Assembly (NCBI GenBank): GCA_023150535.1
Contig: JAKLKS010000004.1
Span: 1 to 43,785 of the forward strand
Origin: Planctomycetota bacterium
GTDB lineage: Bacteria > Planctomycetota > JAJSAM01 > JAKLKS01
Direction: 5' to 3'
Length of the DNA stretch: 43,785 nucleotides
Part shown: positions 24,325-32,883 of the stretch, piece after piece
How positions within the stretch are numbered: the first letter of the stretch is position 1
How the letters are laid out: every line of letters starts with the position of its first letter
Notes under the pieces: model-generated
What the model saw: only the letters and a program-made list of their open reading frames with translations
What the model was told of the DNA's origin: nothing
Databases searched by the model: none
Made by a program: the position numbers and the translations under genes

Positions 24325-25278
24325 ATGAAGCCATCGGGAGAAGAGTCCGGCCTCCTGTCACGCAGGGGGCTCCTCGTGGGTGCCGCATGCGCCGGCGTCG
24401 GGGCCGCCGTCGGAGGCATCGCCGCCGCCGGGGCCCCGGCGGAAGAGGCAGGCGGTCCCGCCCCCCCGGTGCCCGAGGGACCGGGCGAGACCCTCCGGAT
24501 GCTCCGGGACCTCCGAAGGGCCCTCGCCAGGAAGCCGGAGGAGCGGCGCTGGGGGATGGTCATCGACACGCGCCGGTGCATCGGGTGTCACGCCTGCACG
24601 GTCGCCTGCGTCGCCGAGAACAACCTGCCCTCGGGGGTGACCTACAGGAGGGTCTTCGAGGACTCCTACGGGGACTACCCCGACGTCCGGACCTCCTTCA
24701 TGCCCACGAACTGCATGCAGTGCGAGAAGCCCCCCTGCGTGGAGGCTGCCAACCGCGTCGTCCCCGGGGCCATGGGGAGGACGGTCGAGGGCGTCGTGAC
24801 GATCGACTACGCGAAGATGAAGGGACGCGAGGTGTTCGAGGTGGCCCGGAAGGCATGCCCCTACACGGCCCTCTACCTCGACGAAGGTCGGAACCACACG
24901 GACGGGACGCCCGCCGTTCAGGACTACGAGACGCGACCCGTCCCCGAGTACGGGAGGACCTGGACCCGCGGGGAGACGAAGGGCTCGACGAGGAAGTGCC
25001 ACTTCTGCCTGCACAGGGTCGATGCCGGACGCCTCCCTGCCTGCGTGTCCACCTGCACGGGGCTCGCCATGCAATTCGGGGACCTGGCCGATCCGAAAAG
25101 CCTCGTCTCCGAGAGGGTCGCCACGGGAGCCTGCCGGAGGCTCCATCCGGACAAGGGGACGAGCCCCCGCGTCCACTTCCTGGACGACTGGCCTGCCGAG
25201 GACGAGAAGGAGGCACCGCCCCCCCTCTCCAACCGTCCACGTCAGGACTGCTTGCGGTGCCACGAGTTCGGCCGGTGA
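24325..25278 (+). CDS. Tat-exported Fe-S electron-transfer subunit of a molybdopterin oxidoreductase (TtrB/ArrB-like), three-cluster form
   Basis: 317 aa, ATG 24325 after AGGGAGGGCGAGGA. The Tat signal LSRRGLLVG precedes a hydrophobic Ala-rich core (to about residue 38). The ferredoxin-like domains carry CIGCHACTVAC (85-95), CMQCEKPPC (130-138), a lone ACPY Cys178, and CHFC plus PACVSTC (225-244). In four-cluster relatives the second set ends in CxxxCP and the third is CxxCxxC; here Ala142 replaces the former and the latter three Cys are absent. That leaves exactly 12 ligands, enough for three [4Fe-4S] clusters, with the loss falling on one cluster. The protein ends QDCLRCHEFGR, a haem-c-like CxxCH. 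It passes electrons to the downstream catalytic subunit. No membrane subunit follows. Confidence 0.85.
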   Translation: MKPSGEESGLLSRRGLLVGAACAGVGAAVGGIAAAGAPAEEAGGPAPPVPEGPGETLRMLRDLRRALARKPEERRWGMVIDTRRCIGCHACTVACVAENNLPSGVTYRRVFEDSYGDYPDVRTSFMPTNCMQCEKPPCVEAANRVVPGAMGRTVEGVVTIDYAKMKGREVFEVARKACPYTALYLDEGRNHTDGTPAVQDYETRPVPEYGRTWTRGETKGSTRKCHFCLHRVDAGRLPACVSTCTGLAMQFGDLADPKSLVSERVATGACRRLHPDKGTSPRVHFLDDWPAEDEKEAPPPLSNRPRQDCLRCHEFGR

Positions 25279-25320
25279 CGGGAGGCGACGCGGGCCGCGG
25301 AACGAGGGAGGAAACGAGGA

Positions 25321-28300
25321 TGCCCAAGAACAGAGGCGGCTTGCCAGACGAGTTCCGGGACTCCCGCCGGGGGTTCCTCGCCGGGGCCGCGCTCGCCGCC
25401 GGAAGCGCCGTCGCCTCGACCAGGGCAGCGGTCGCCCTCGCTGGCGAGGAGAAGGCCCCGCCGGCATCGCCCCCGGGAGGTCTCCCGGATGCCGACATCC
25501 GCACCGTGTGTCTGCAGTGCAACACGGGGTGCGGCATCCGCGTCCACACGCGCAACGGGAGCGCCGTCAAGATCGACGGGAACCCCTACAGCCCGTGGAC
25601 CATGGTGCCCTCGCTCCCCTACGCGACCCCCCTGGCGCAGTCTTCCCTCGTCGAGGGCTCTCTGTGTCCGAAGGGGCAGTCGGGGATCCAGACGGCCCAC
25701 GACCCCTACCGCGTGACCTCGGTCCTGAAGCGCTCCGGACCCCGGGGTTCCAACCGCTGGGAGACCGTCCCCTTCGACAAGGCCCTCGAGGAGATCGTGG
25801 AGGGCGGACGCCTCTTCGCGAAGGTCCCGGGTGAGGAAGGGCGCGAAGTCGCGGGGCTCCGGTCGCTGTTCGCGCTCCGCGACCCGAAGGTCGCCAAGGA
25901 GATTTCGGACGCCGTCTCCGCCCTGCGGAAGAAGAAGGCCCCGGACGACAGGAAGAAGGCCCTGGCGGAGTTCCGCGAGAAGTTCGCCGACCACCTCCAG
26001 GCCCTGATCGACCCCGACCACCCCGACTTCGGCCCCAGGAACAACCAGTTCGTGTTCGCATGGGGGAGGCTCAAGGGAGGGAGGTCGGAGTTCATCAAGC
26101 GGTTCGTGTCGGACTCCTTCGGATCCGTGAACGCCCACGGACACACGACGGTGTGCCAGGGCTCCCTCTACTTCACCGGGAAGGCCATGAGCGACCAGTT
26201 CTCGGAGGGCAAGTTCACCGGCGGCGGCAAGGCCTACTGGCAGGCCGACACGGCGAACGTGGAGTTCCTCATCGCCATCGGCTCGGCCTACATCGAGGGC
26301 GGCTACGGCCCCACCCACCACGCCCGCAAGCTCATGGCCAACCTCGTCGAGGGGAAGGTCAAGATCGCGGTCGTGGACCCGAGGTTCTCGAAGATCGCCG
26401 CCAAGGCCTGGAAGTGGGTCCCCGCGAAGCCCGGGACCGAGGGGGCGCTGGCCCTCGGCATGATCCGCTGGATCCTCGACAACGGGCGCCACGACGCGAA
26501 GTTCCTCTCCGCGGCGAACAAGGCCGCCGCGAAGGCGGCCGGCGAGTCCACGTGGACCAACGCCGCGTGGCTCGTGAAGGAGGACGGTTCTCTGCTGCGC
26601 GCATCGGAGATCGACATCGACGACAAGAGGAAGAAGAAGGCCGCGACCGGGCCCGATTGGGAACTCGACCCCTTCGTGGTGCTGCAGGGCGGGACTCCCC
26701 GGGCGGTGGACCCCGACGACGACTCCATGGCGATCACCGGGGACCTCCTCTTCACGGGGGAGGTCTCCGGGATCCGGGTGAAGACCTCCCTCCAGATCCT
26801 CCGGGAGTCGGCCAACTCCCGGACGCTCGCGGAGTGGGCGGCCCTCTGCGGGTTGGAGCCCTCCGTCCTCGAGGAACTGGCGCGGGAGTTCACCTCCCAC
26901 GGGAAGCGCGCCGTGGCGGACCTGCACCGGGGGGCCTCCCAGCACACCAACGGCTTCTACAACGTGCTGGCGATCTACAGCCTGAACGCCCTCGTCGGGA
27001 ACTTCGACTGGAAGGGCGGGCTCCTGAAGGCGACCACCTTCGACCACGCGGGCGGGAAGCCCGGGCAGCCCTACCCCCTCGCGAAGCTCCACCCCGCCAA
27101 GGCGGTCCCCTTCGGCCTCTCCGTCATCCGGCACGAGGCCTCCTACGAGGAATCGACGGTCTTCTCGGGGTACCCGGCGAAGCGCAACTGGTACCCGTTC
27201 GCGAGCGACATCTACCAGGAGATCATCCCGTCCATCGGGGACGCCTATCCCTACCCGGCGAAGGCCCTGTTCCTCTACATGGCCAATCCCGCCTACGCGT
27301 TGCCCGCGGGGAACACCAACATCGAGGTCCTCGCGGACCCGTCGAGGCTCCCCCTGGTGGTGGCCTGCGACATCACGATCGGCGAAACCACCCTCTACGC
27401 GGACTACGTGTTCCCCGACACCGGGTACCTCGAGCGGTGGGAGTTCCAGGGCAGCCACCCCTCCATCGCCGAGAAGGTCCAGCCGATCCGCAACCCGGCC
27501 ATCGCCTCGCCCAACGGGACCGTCCGGGTCTTCGGCGAGGAGATGCCCCTGTCCCTTGAGGCCATGCTGATCGGACTGGCGGCGAAACTCGGCCTCCCCG
27601 GCTACGGACCGGACGGCCTCGGGAAGGAACTTCCGCTCGCCCGGGCCGAGGACGTGTACCTCAAGATGGCCGCCAACGTGGCCTCCGGAGACGGGCCCGG
27701 GGAAGCGCTCCCGGAGGCCGACGACGCGGAGGTCGCCGCCTTCCTGGAGGCGCGGAAGCACCTTCCCGCGACGGTCTTCGACGCGGAGCGATGGAAGAAG
27801 GCCGCGGGCGAGGCCCACTGGAAGAGGGTGGTGTACGTCCTCAACCGGGGCGGGAGGTTCCAGGACAGCGAGAAGGCGTTCTCCGGGGAGAAGTTCGCCA
27901 ACAAGTACGGGAAGACGCTGAACCTCTACCTGGAGAAGGTGGCCCGGGCCAAGTCGGCGATGTCGGGGAAGCCCCTCGCCGGGGTGGCGGCCTACTTCCC
28001 CGTGGCGGACCTCCTCGGGAAGCCCGTCCCCGGCTCGGGGGATCCCGACGCCCTGACCCTCATCACCTACCGGGTCATCACCCAGACCAAGTCGCGGACC
28101 GTCGCCAACGACTGGCTGACGCAGGTCCAACCGTCGAACGAGATCCTGGTGAACTCCGCCGATGCGAAGAGGCTCGGGATCGCGAAGGGACAGCGCGTCC
28201 GCGTCGTCTCCGCGAGCAATCCGCGCGGGGTCTGGGACCTCCGGAACGGCACCGAGAAGCCCATGGTGGGTGCGGTCTCGGTCACCGAGGGCCTGCGCCC

Positions 28301-28526
28301 GGGCGTCGTGGCCTTCTCCCTCGGCAAGGGCCACTGGGCCTACGGTTCGTCGGACGCCTGGATCGACGGGAAGAGGATCCCCGGGGACCCGCGCCGCGCT
28401 GCGGGCGTCCACGCCAACGCCGCCATGGCGGTGGACCCGCACCTGAAGAACACGTGCCTCGTGGACCCCATCGGCGGGAGCGTGTCCTTCTACGACAGTC
28501 CCGTGCGCCTCGTCAAGGAGGGGTAG
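25321..28526 (+). CDS. Tat-exported molybdopterin oxidoreductase catalytic subunit (TtrA/ArrA/SrdA group)
   Basis: 1068 aa, ATG 25321 after GGGAGGAAACGAGG. The Tat signal SRRGFLAG and hydrophobic core are at 15-41. The N-terminal [4Fe-4S] motif is Cys64-x2-Cys67-x3-Cys71-x44-Cys116 (CLQCNTGC ... CPKGQ). Cys279 in HTTVCQGS is the likely Mo ligand. A Lys/Asp-rich insertion lies near 170-235, and a C-terminal Mo-cofactor domain starts around residue 900 (LITYRVITQ, NEILVNSADAKRLGI). Length and motifs fit the tetrathionate/arsenate/selenate reductase group of the DMSO reductase family; by memory the motif is closest to TtrA/SrdA-like proteins. The substrate is not decided. It forms an operon with the Fe-S subunit 42 bases upstream. 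No NrfD-type anchor or chaperone is nearby. Confidence 0.87.
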
Positions 28527-28532
28527 GCCGGT

Positions 28533-28676
28533 GGTCGAGGGTCCGGCGGTGACCGGCGGGAGGGGGGGACCCTCGGAGCCCCGTTGGCATCTGCCGTCGG
28601 GGAGGGAATCCCCGGGAGGGGCTCGATGGCCCCGCCATCCCGCAAGGGCGTCGCCCGGCGGGATCCCCTCCCGGGC
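28533..28676 (+). repeat. 144-bp inverted repeat, right arm
   Basis: Inverted copy of 23875-24018, about 90% identical by eye. It starts 7 bases after the molybdopterin oxidoreductase stop codon. Confidence 0.85.
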
Positions 28677-28740
28677 CGACCGCCGCCGCGCCGGGGCCGC
28701 CCCGGGGACCTTCCCAGGGGCGGCTCGATTCCCGGGCCAG

Positions 28741-28771
28741 GTTCTGCGGCCCCCTTGCCCCGTCTTCACGG
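28741..28771 (+). repeat. Outer direct repeat, right copy (31 bp)
   Basis: Direct copy of 23740-23770. It overlaps the first hexamers of the porin 2 Pho box. Confidence 0.75.
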
Positions 28772-28796
28772 AGCCCTCACGGGGCTCCCCCATCAT
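28754..28796 (+). promoter_or_regulatory. Pho box and -10 upstream of porin 2
   Basis: CTTGCC (28754-28759), TTCACG (28765-28770) and CTCACG (28776-28781) lie at an 11-bp period; CATCAT (28791-28796) follows 9 bases later as a -10 candidate. Confidence 0.65.
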
Positions 28797-28871
28797 CCAG
28801 TCCACGTCCGGAGGCGCAGGGGGCCCACAGGGCAGGGCCCATCGCCCCGGAGACCTTCCAGGAGGAACAGC

Positions 28872-30272
28872 ATGAAGCGCATCGCAGGCGGGCTCGCCCT
28901 CGCGGCCGGCCTCCTCGCCTCGGCCCCCGGCGCCTTCGCCGCGGACGCCGCCGGCGGGAAGACCGAGGCCGAGAGGCGTCTCGAGGAGGTCCTCGCCGAG
29001 CTCGAGGCCCAGCGCCTCGAGATCAACGGACTCAAGTCGCAGCTCGCCGTCGTCCAGGGCGGGTCGGGCATCGAGGCGCAGGTGATGAAGTACCTCGCCG
29101 CCGACGAGGCGAAGAAGACGGACGCCTCCAAGGACGACTTCCGCGTGTTCTGGAAGGAGGGCCTCAACTTCCAGACCGCGGACAAGGCCTTCCACCTCAA
29201 GGTGGGCGGCCGGATCATGTACGACATGGTCTTCCCCGACGCCGACGACGACGTCGAGGCGAAGGCCGGCGACTTCGACGCCCTCTCCGGCTTCCGCCGC
29301 CTGCGCGTCGAGTTCGAGGGGACGATCTTCAAGAACGTCTTCTACAAGAACGTCATCGACTTCTCCGACACCGGCTACGCCTACAAGGACAACCTCATCG
29401 GGTTCTCCGGCCTGCCGGCCGTGGGCAACTTCCAGGTGGGCTACTTCAAGGAGCCGGTGGGCCTCGAGGAGCTGACCTCCAGCAAGTACATCACCTTCAC
29501 CGAGCGCTCCATCGCCACGAACGCCTTCGTCCCGGCCCACAACCACGGCTTCCAGTTCTTCAACAACTACCAGGACGGCGACATCACCTGGGCGGTGGGC
29601 GACTTCTGGGACGGCGGCACCGGCGCCGCGCGCGTGGAGCACGGCTTCTCCGGCAGGGTCACCTGGGTGCCCTTCAAGAACAAGGACGACGGCACCCTCT
29701 TCCACGTCGGCGGGTCGGCGCAGCTCCGCAGCCCCGACGCCGAATCCGACCGCTTCCGCGCCCGGCCCGAGACCCCCTTCACGCCCCGGACCCTCGACAC
29801 GAAGGTGATCTCCGTGGACAACGAGACCATCCTCGGCCTCGAGGGCGCCTGGGTGATGGGGCCCTTCTCGGTCCAGGGCGAGTACTACCGGGCCTCCATC
29901 GACGGCCACCCGGACGTGGCGGGCTCCCCGGACCCCGAGTTCTCCGGCTTCTACCTCGCCGGCTCCTACTTCCTGACCGGCGAGTCCCGCCCCTACAAGA
30001 ACGGGACCTTCGGCCGCGTCAAGCCGAAGACGACCTTCGAGGGCGAGACCCTCGGCGGCGCCTTCGAGGTCGCGCTCCGGTACGCCAAGGTGGACCTCGA
30101 CGACGACGGCGTCCAGGGCGGCGTCGCCAGCGACTGGACGGTGGGCCTCAACTGGTACCTCAACACCAACACCCGCGTCATGCTCGACTTCGTGCTGCAC
30201 GAGGTCCGCTGGGACTCGGACACGGAGGGGGACGTGAAGTCCGTGGTCCTGCGCTTCCAGGTCGACTTCTAG
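28872..30272 (+). CDS. OprP/OprO-type phosphate-selective outer-membrane porin (porin 2)
   Basis: 466 aa, ATG 28872 after CCAGGAGGAACAGC. Signal peptide about 1-23, coiled coil about 30-65, then a beta-barrel ending in Phe (RFQVDF). It is clearly paralogous to porin 1 along its whole length, with shared blocks DDFRVFWK, YDMVFPDADDDVEA, GYFKEP and LEGAWVMGPFS. It differs in loops, and its barrel has more Lys and Asn, so anion preference may differ. It is Pho-box controlled like porin 1. It stands immediately downstream of the repeat-bounded reductase cassette, in the same orientation. Confidence 0.87.
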   Translation: MKRIAGGLALAAGLLASAPGAFAADAAGGKTEAERRLEEVLAELEAQRLEINGLKSQLAVVQGGSGIEAQVMKYLAADEAKKTDASKDDFRVFWKEGLNFQTADKAFHLKVGGRIMYDMVFPDADDDVEAKAGDFDALSGFRRLRVEFEGTIFKNVFYKNVIDFSDTGYAYKDNLIGFSGLPAVGNFQVGYFKEPVGLEELTSSKYITFTERSIATNAFVPAHNHGFQFFNNYQDGDITWAVGDFWDGGTGAARVEHGFSGRVTWVPFKNKDDGTLFHVGGSAQLRSPDAESDRFRARPETPFTPRTLDTKVISVDNETILGLEGAWVMGPFSVQGEYYRASIDGHPDVAGSPDPEFSGFYLAGSYFLTGESRPYKNGTFGRVKPKTTFEGETLGGAFEVALRYAKVDLDDDGVQGGVASDWTVGLNWYLNTNTRVMLDFVLHEVRWDSDTEGDVKSVVLRFQVDF

Positions 30273-30285
30273 GGCGAAACGGGGA

Positions 30286-30313
30286 GGCGGGGCCCCCGAC
30301 CGGGGGTCCCGCC
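30286..30313 (+). terminator. Hairpin after porin 2
   Basis: A 12-bp stem (one G.T pair) with the tetraloop GACC begins 14 bases after the porin stop. Confidence 0.6.
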
Positions 30314-30424
30314 GATCCGGCGAATTCAAGGCGGGGTTCCGGGTTCCTCCGCCGGCCGGTTCCGAAGCCCATGCCCTGTGCGCGGACCCGCGCCGGTCAC
30401 CGTTCCGGGGACTCCGCCGACAAC

Positions 30425-30456
30425 GACGCCCCGCGGCCGCGAGGCCGCGGGGCGTC
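30425..30456 (+). terminator. Strong hairpin with GCGA tetraloop
   Basis: A perfect 14-bp stem (30425-30438 with 30443-30456) capped by the GNRA-type loop GCGA and followed by CGCATTT. It is the strongest terminator-like structure in the window and separates the phosphate/reductase region from the genes downstream. Confidence 0.7.
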
Positions 30457-30530
30457 CGCATTTCCCCCGCCCCATCCCTCGGAGGCCCGCCCGGCGGGAT
30501 GGTAGGCTCCTCCCGTCGGGAGGGCGGTGC

Positions 30531-31525
30531 ATGGTCCGACGCACGCTGACGGTCCGGGACGTCCTCGGCGCCACCTCCTACCACGGAGCGCGGGTCCTGC
30601 TGGCCGCGGCCTCGCTGGGGGTCTTCGAGGCCCTCGCGGGCCGCCGCGCCACCCCCGCCGCCGTCGCCCGCCGCATCGGGGCGGACCCCGGGGCGGTGGA
30701 GCGCCTCCTCGTCGCGCTCGTGGGGATGCACCTCCTCGAGCGGGAGGGGCGCCGGGTCCGCCTCGCCCCGGGGGCCCGGGAACTCCTCACCGAGGGGGGG
30801 GAGTTCTCCCTGTCCGATCTCCTCCGCCACAGGGCCGCCCGGTTCAAGGCCTGGGCCCAGCTCGAGGACAGCGTGCGCACGGGGAAGCCGGTGGTGGTGG
30901 CGGGGGACGGGGCCGAGGATCCCCTCGCCCTGCAGGCCGCCCGCGCGCGCCGCGACTCCGCCCGCCGCTGGGCCCCGGTCCTGGCCAACTTCCTGGACCT
31001 GGGGAGCGCGAAGTCGCTGCTCCTGCTCGGGGACGGGCCGGCGGTCCACGCCCACCACTTCGCCCGGACCCACCCCCGGCTGGCCATCACCGTCCTCGAC
31101 ACCCCGGCCTCCGTCGCGGTGGGGAGGGAGTACCTCGCCGGGAAGGCGGAGGCGGCCCGCATCCGCCTCGTCCCCGGGGACCCCTGCGGGACGACCTGCC
31201 GGAGGGGCGGTTCTCCGCGGCCTTCCTCTCCGACGCGCTCCACTCCTTCTCCCTGGAGGACGCGCGGAGGCTCCTGCGGAGGGTGCGGCGGTCCCTGAAG
31301 GCGGGAGGACTCCTCGTGGTGCGGGACCGGTTCCTCGACGATCGCGGGCCGGGCCCCCTGGAGAACGCCCTCTACGACGTCCAGCTCCTCCTGACGACGA
31401 GGGAGGGGCGCTGCCACTCCCTCAAGGAGGTGGAGGCGGCGGTCCGGGCCGCGGGCTTCGGGAAGATCCGGGCGGCCGACCCGGGGCTCTCGGACCCGAC
31501 GAGGATCCTCACGGCGCGGGCCTGA
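30531..31525 (+). pseudogene. O-methyltransferase-like protein, one frameshift
   Basis: The ATG at 30531 follows GGGAGGGCGG. The first frame codes for a winged-helix dimerisation domain (about residues 10-85) and the start of a Rossmann SAM-binding domain (LLLLGDGPAVHAHHF, ITVLDTP), typical of the acetylserotonin/hydroxyneurosporene O-methyltransferase family. At the C-run 31181-31184 the family sequence continues in the +1-shifted frame (LRDDLPEGRFSAAFLSDALHSF ... to the TGA at 31523). A single missing C would restore a protein of about 331 aa. It is either a sequencing/assembly indel or a recent frameshift. Substrate unknown. TAGGCT near 30504 may be the -10. Confidence 0.7.
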
Positions 31526-31536
31526 CGCGCCCGGGA

Positions 31537-31542
31537 TACACT
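31537..31542 (+). promoter_or_regulatory. Putative -10 element (TACACT), leaderless start
   Basis: TACACT followed by exactly 6 nt and the GTG at 31549; no Shine-Dalgarno. Confidence 0.45.
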
Positions 31543-31548
31543 TCCACG

Positions 31549-32742
31549 GTGAACGGGAACGGCTCCTCGCCCGCCGGCGGGCCCCGCGCCCACCTCGTCG
31601 TCTTCGCCCTCCTCGAGGGGGGGTGGTACGCCTCCATGGCGGCCATGTTCGCGGGCTTCCCGGTCCTCCTCGTGGCCTCCCTCCACCTCCGCTGGCCCCC
31701 GGCCGTCTCCGTCTGGGCGGCGGCCATGATGGCCATGCTCCTCCTCTCCCTCCGGGTCCGGGGGAGGGAGGGGGCGCCGGGGCGGCTGCTGGGGCGCGAG
31801 GAGGCCCCCGGGCTCCGGGCGCTGGTGGACGAGGCGCGCCGCGTGGCCGGCATCGGCCCGGTGGGGGAGATCCGGGTGACCGCCCTCCCCAACGTCGGGG
31901 TCACGCGGGTCTTCCGCGGGGGGATCCTCTACTGCCGCCCGGTGAAGGTCCTCCTCGTCGGCCTCCCCTGCCTCCGGGCCCTGACGGTGCCGGAACTCGC
32001 CTCCATCCTCGTCCACGAGTTCGCCCACTTCCTCGGGCAGGACGTCCACCGGGGGGAGCGGCTCGCGGTCATCGACGCGCGGGTCGGAAACCTCCAGGCG
32101 GCCTTCGAGCGCACCGGCCCCCTTCGCTGGCTGAGCCCCGTCTACCTCTGGGCGCGGGCCTACGGGGCGTTCTTCACCGTGGCCACGGCGCGCATCCGGC
32201 GGCGGCAGGAGATCCTCGCCGACGCCCTGGCCGCCCGGGCCTGCACGGCCCCCGTCTACGGGAGGGCCCTGATCAAGGCGGCGGCGGTCCGGAGGCTCTT
32301 CTTCCGGATGGCGGGCCGGAGGCTCCTGGCCGGCATCCGGAAGGGGGAGCCCCCCCGGAACCTGTTCCTCGAGACCCGGGACGCCATCCGCGGGCTCCAC
32401 CCCGACGACCGGCGGCGGGTGATGCGGGAGGTCCGGGAGGCGCCGGAGGCGGCCCTCTCGACGCATCCCCCCCTCGCGGAGCGGCTCGAGCGGATCGGCC
32501 GCCTCTGGGTGCCGCGGCGCCGCCGCCGGGAGGGGCGGGCCTCGGCCCTCGTACCGGGGCTGGCGGCCCTGGAGGAGGAGCTCACGCCGGCGGCCTCGCG
32601 GGTGGTCATGGCGGCCCTCGTCCTGCGGGCGAGGAGGAGCGGGCGGGAGCCGGCCGCGGTGATCGCCGGACGGGAGCGGCCGGACCCGGACCCGGGCGCG
32701 GGCGCGGCCGGGGCGGCGACCCTCTCCCTCGTGCCCGCCTGA
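31549..32742 (+). CDS. M48-family membrane zinc metallopeptidase
   Basis: 397 aa, GTG start. Two TM helices near residues 15-45 and 50-68 are followed by the cytosol- or periplasm-facing peptidase domain with the zinc motif HEFAH (His156, Glu157, His160) and the downstream ligand region EILADALAA. A C-terminal STHPPLAERLERI segment is the usual M48 late motif. HtpX/Oma1-like enzymes of this family do membrane protein quality control or processing. It is separated from the methyltransferase by 23 bases but has its own -10. Nothing links it to the phosphate genes. Confidence 0.87.
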   Translation: MNGNGSSPAGGPRAHLVVFALLEGGWYASMAAMFAGFPVLLVASLHLRWPPAVSVWAAAMMAMLLLSLRVRGREGAPGRLLGREEAPGLRALVDEARRVAGIGPVGEIRVTALPNVGVTRVFRGGILYCRPVKVLLVGLPCLRALTVPELASILVHEFAHFLGQDVHRGERLAVIDARVGNLQAAFERTGPLRWLSPVYLWARAYGAFFTVATARIRRRQEILADALAARACTAPVYGRALIKAAAVRRLFFRMAGRRLLAGIRKGEPPRNLFLETRDAIRGLHPDDRRRVMREVREAPEAALSTHPPLAERLERIGRLWVPRRRRREGRASALVPGLAALEEELTPAASRVVMAALVLRARRSGREPAAVIAGRERPDPDPGAGAAGAATLSLVPA

Positions 32743-32883
32743 CGGGAATTTCCCCGGGGCGCGGGGAGCGGGCTACACTGGGGGTTTCCCCATGGGGCCG
32801 AGGCCCCGAATCCCCGGACTCCCCTCCCCCCGGGAGGGGCCCCGCGGCGCACGCGCCCGCGGAGCACGAAGAGGAGAACCGCC

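Larger units (their letters stand above)
28527..28871. other. 345-bp gene-free region between reductase and porin 2
   Basis: It contains the right arm of the 144-bp inverted repeat (28533-28676), the right direct repeat (28741-28771) and the porin Pho box. An open frame over it exists only because stops are rare at this GC content. Confidence 0.6.

Noticed and set aside
23754..25320. In-frame upstream extension of the molybdopterin oxidoreductase
   Set aside because: It would overlap the Fe-S gene in another frame and bury the Tat signal 500 residues inside. ATG 25321 has a ribosome-binding site and begins the Tat signal.
25242..31073. A 1943-codon open frame on the minus strand, and similar giant frames (34106-39802 minus, 1796-4333 minus, 6324-8753 minus)
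   Set aside because: They lie antisense to genes with clear family motifs, have biased shadow composition (Gly/Arg/Asp/Pro) and no recognisable domains. Stops are rare at this GC content.
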